From: Caldithrix sp.
GTDB taxonomy: Bacteria; KSB1; UBA2214; DYKH01
NCBI GenBank assembly: GCA_020722685.1
Contig: DYKH01000289.1
Location: 1-5,473 of the forward strand
Length of the DNA stretch: 5,473 bases
Direction: 5' to 3'
Shown here: piece after piece, positions 5,423 to 5,473 of the stretch
Layout of the letters: every line of letters begins with the position of its first letter
Position numbering within the stretch: the first letter of the stretch is position 1
Position numbers and translations under genes: made by a program
The notes under the pieces: generated by a model
Told to the model about the DNA's origin: nothing
What the model saw: only the letters and a program-made list of their open reading frames with translations
Database searches by the model: none

Positions 5423-5473
5423 GGTACTGTCAAGTTTTTTGTGTAAAATTCTCATAGGCCATTTCTTTGAAGA
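5423..5473. mobile_element. possible terminus of an IS256-type (mutator) insertion sequence, running off the window
   Basis: The stretch beginning GGTACTGTCAAG (from 5423), then a T6 run and GTGTAAAATTC, resembles from memory the terminal inverted repeats of IS256-family elements, with the element body to the right. No transposase sequence and no second terminus is visible, so this is a resemblance only. It could instead be ordinary intergenic DNA upstream of a further gene. Confidence 0.35.

Overview
The window looks like a stretch of bacterial chromosome: a small transport and hydrolysis cassette with mobile-element sequence at both edges. Base composition is near half GC. A periplasmic TAXI receptor paired with a fused TRAP permease, together with these mobile-element types, would suit an anaerobic proteobacterium-like organism such as a Desulfobacterota or Syntrophales lineage. 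That placement is inference and weak; nothing here fixes the taxon.

Left edge (1-710). The first 54 bases are the 3' end of a group II intron: the 3' strand of domain V, then domain VI with a bulged A at position 48. Directly after it comes the C-terminal part of an IS3-family DDE transposase (55-500). The join falls inside the Thr codon of the conserved D-I-T-Y motif, so the intron lies in sense orientation inside the insertion sequence and splicing would restore the reading frame. The rest of the element (501 to about 698 or 710) holds a large imperfect hairpin containing DnaA-box-like sequences, then the right terminus.

Middle (about 700-3975). After a non-coding leader comes a two-gene TRAP operon on the plus strand. 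The first gene is an exported TAXI-family solute receptor (960-1970). The second is a fused 4TM/12TM TRAP permease (2044-3975). A strong hairpin sits in the gap between them, and a perfect 13-bp inverted repeat lies in the first codons of the permease, so the permease ribosome-binding site is bracketed by RNA structure.

Right part (3976-5473). A convergent minus-strand gene (4058-5296) encodes a cytoplasmic metal-dependent amidohydrolase of the imidazolonepropionase-like / Xaa-Pro dipeptidase-like group. Its upstream region has a good sigma-70-type promoter embedded in inverted repeats that look like an operator. The last 50 bases resemble the terminus of an IS256-type element running off the window.

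How the genes may work together (inference): the TRAP system would import an organic acid, amino acid or related solute using an ion gradient, and the amidohydrolase could cleave an amide- or peptide-like compound in the cytoplasm. They are convergent rather than co-transcribed, so a shared substrate is only a suggestion. I saw no CRISPR array, tRNA or rRNA, and no clearly new multi-gene system. The most unusual signals are the intron inside the transposase catalytic motif, the structured receptor-permease junction, the hairpin in the IS tail, and the dyad-rich amidohydrolase promoter.
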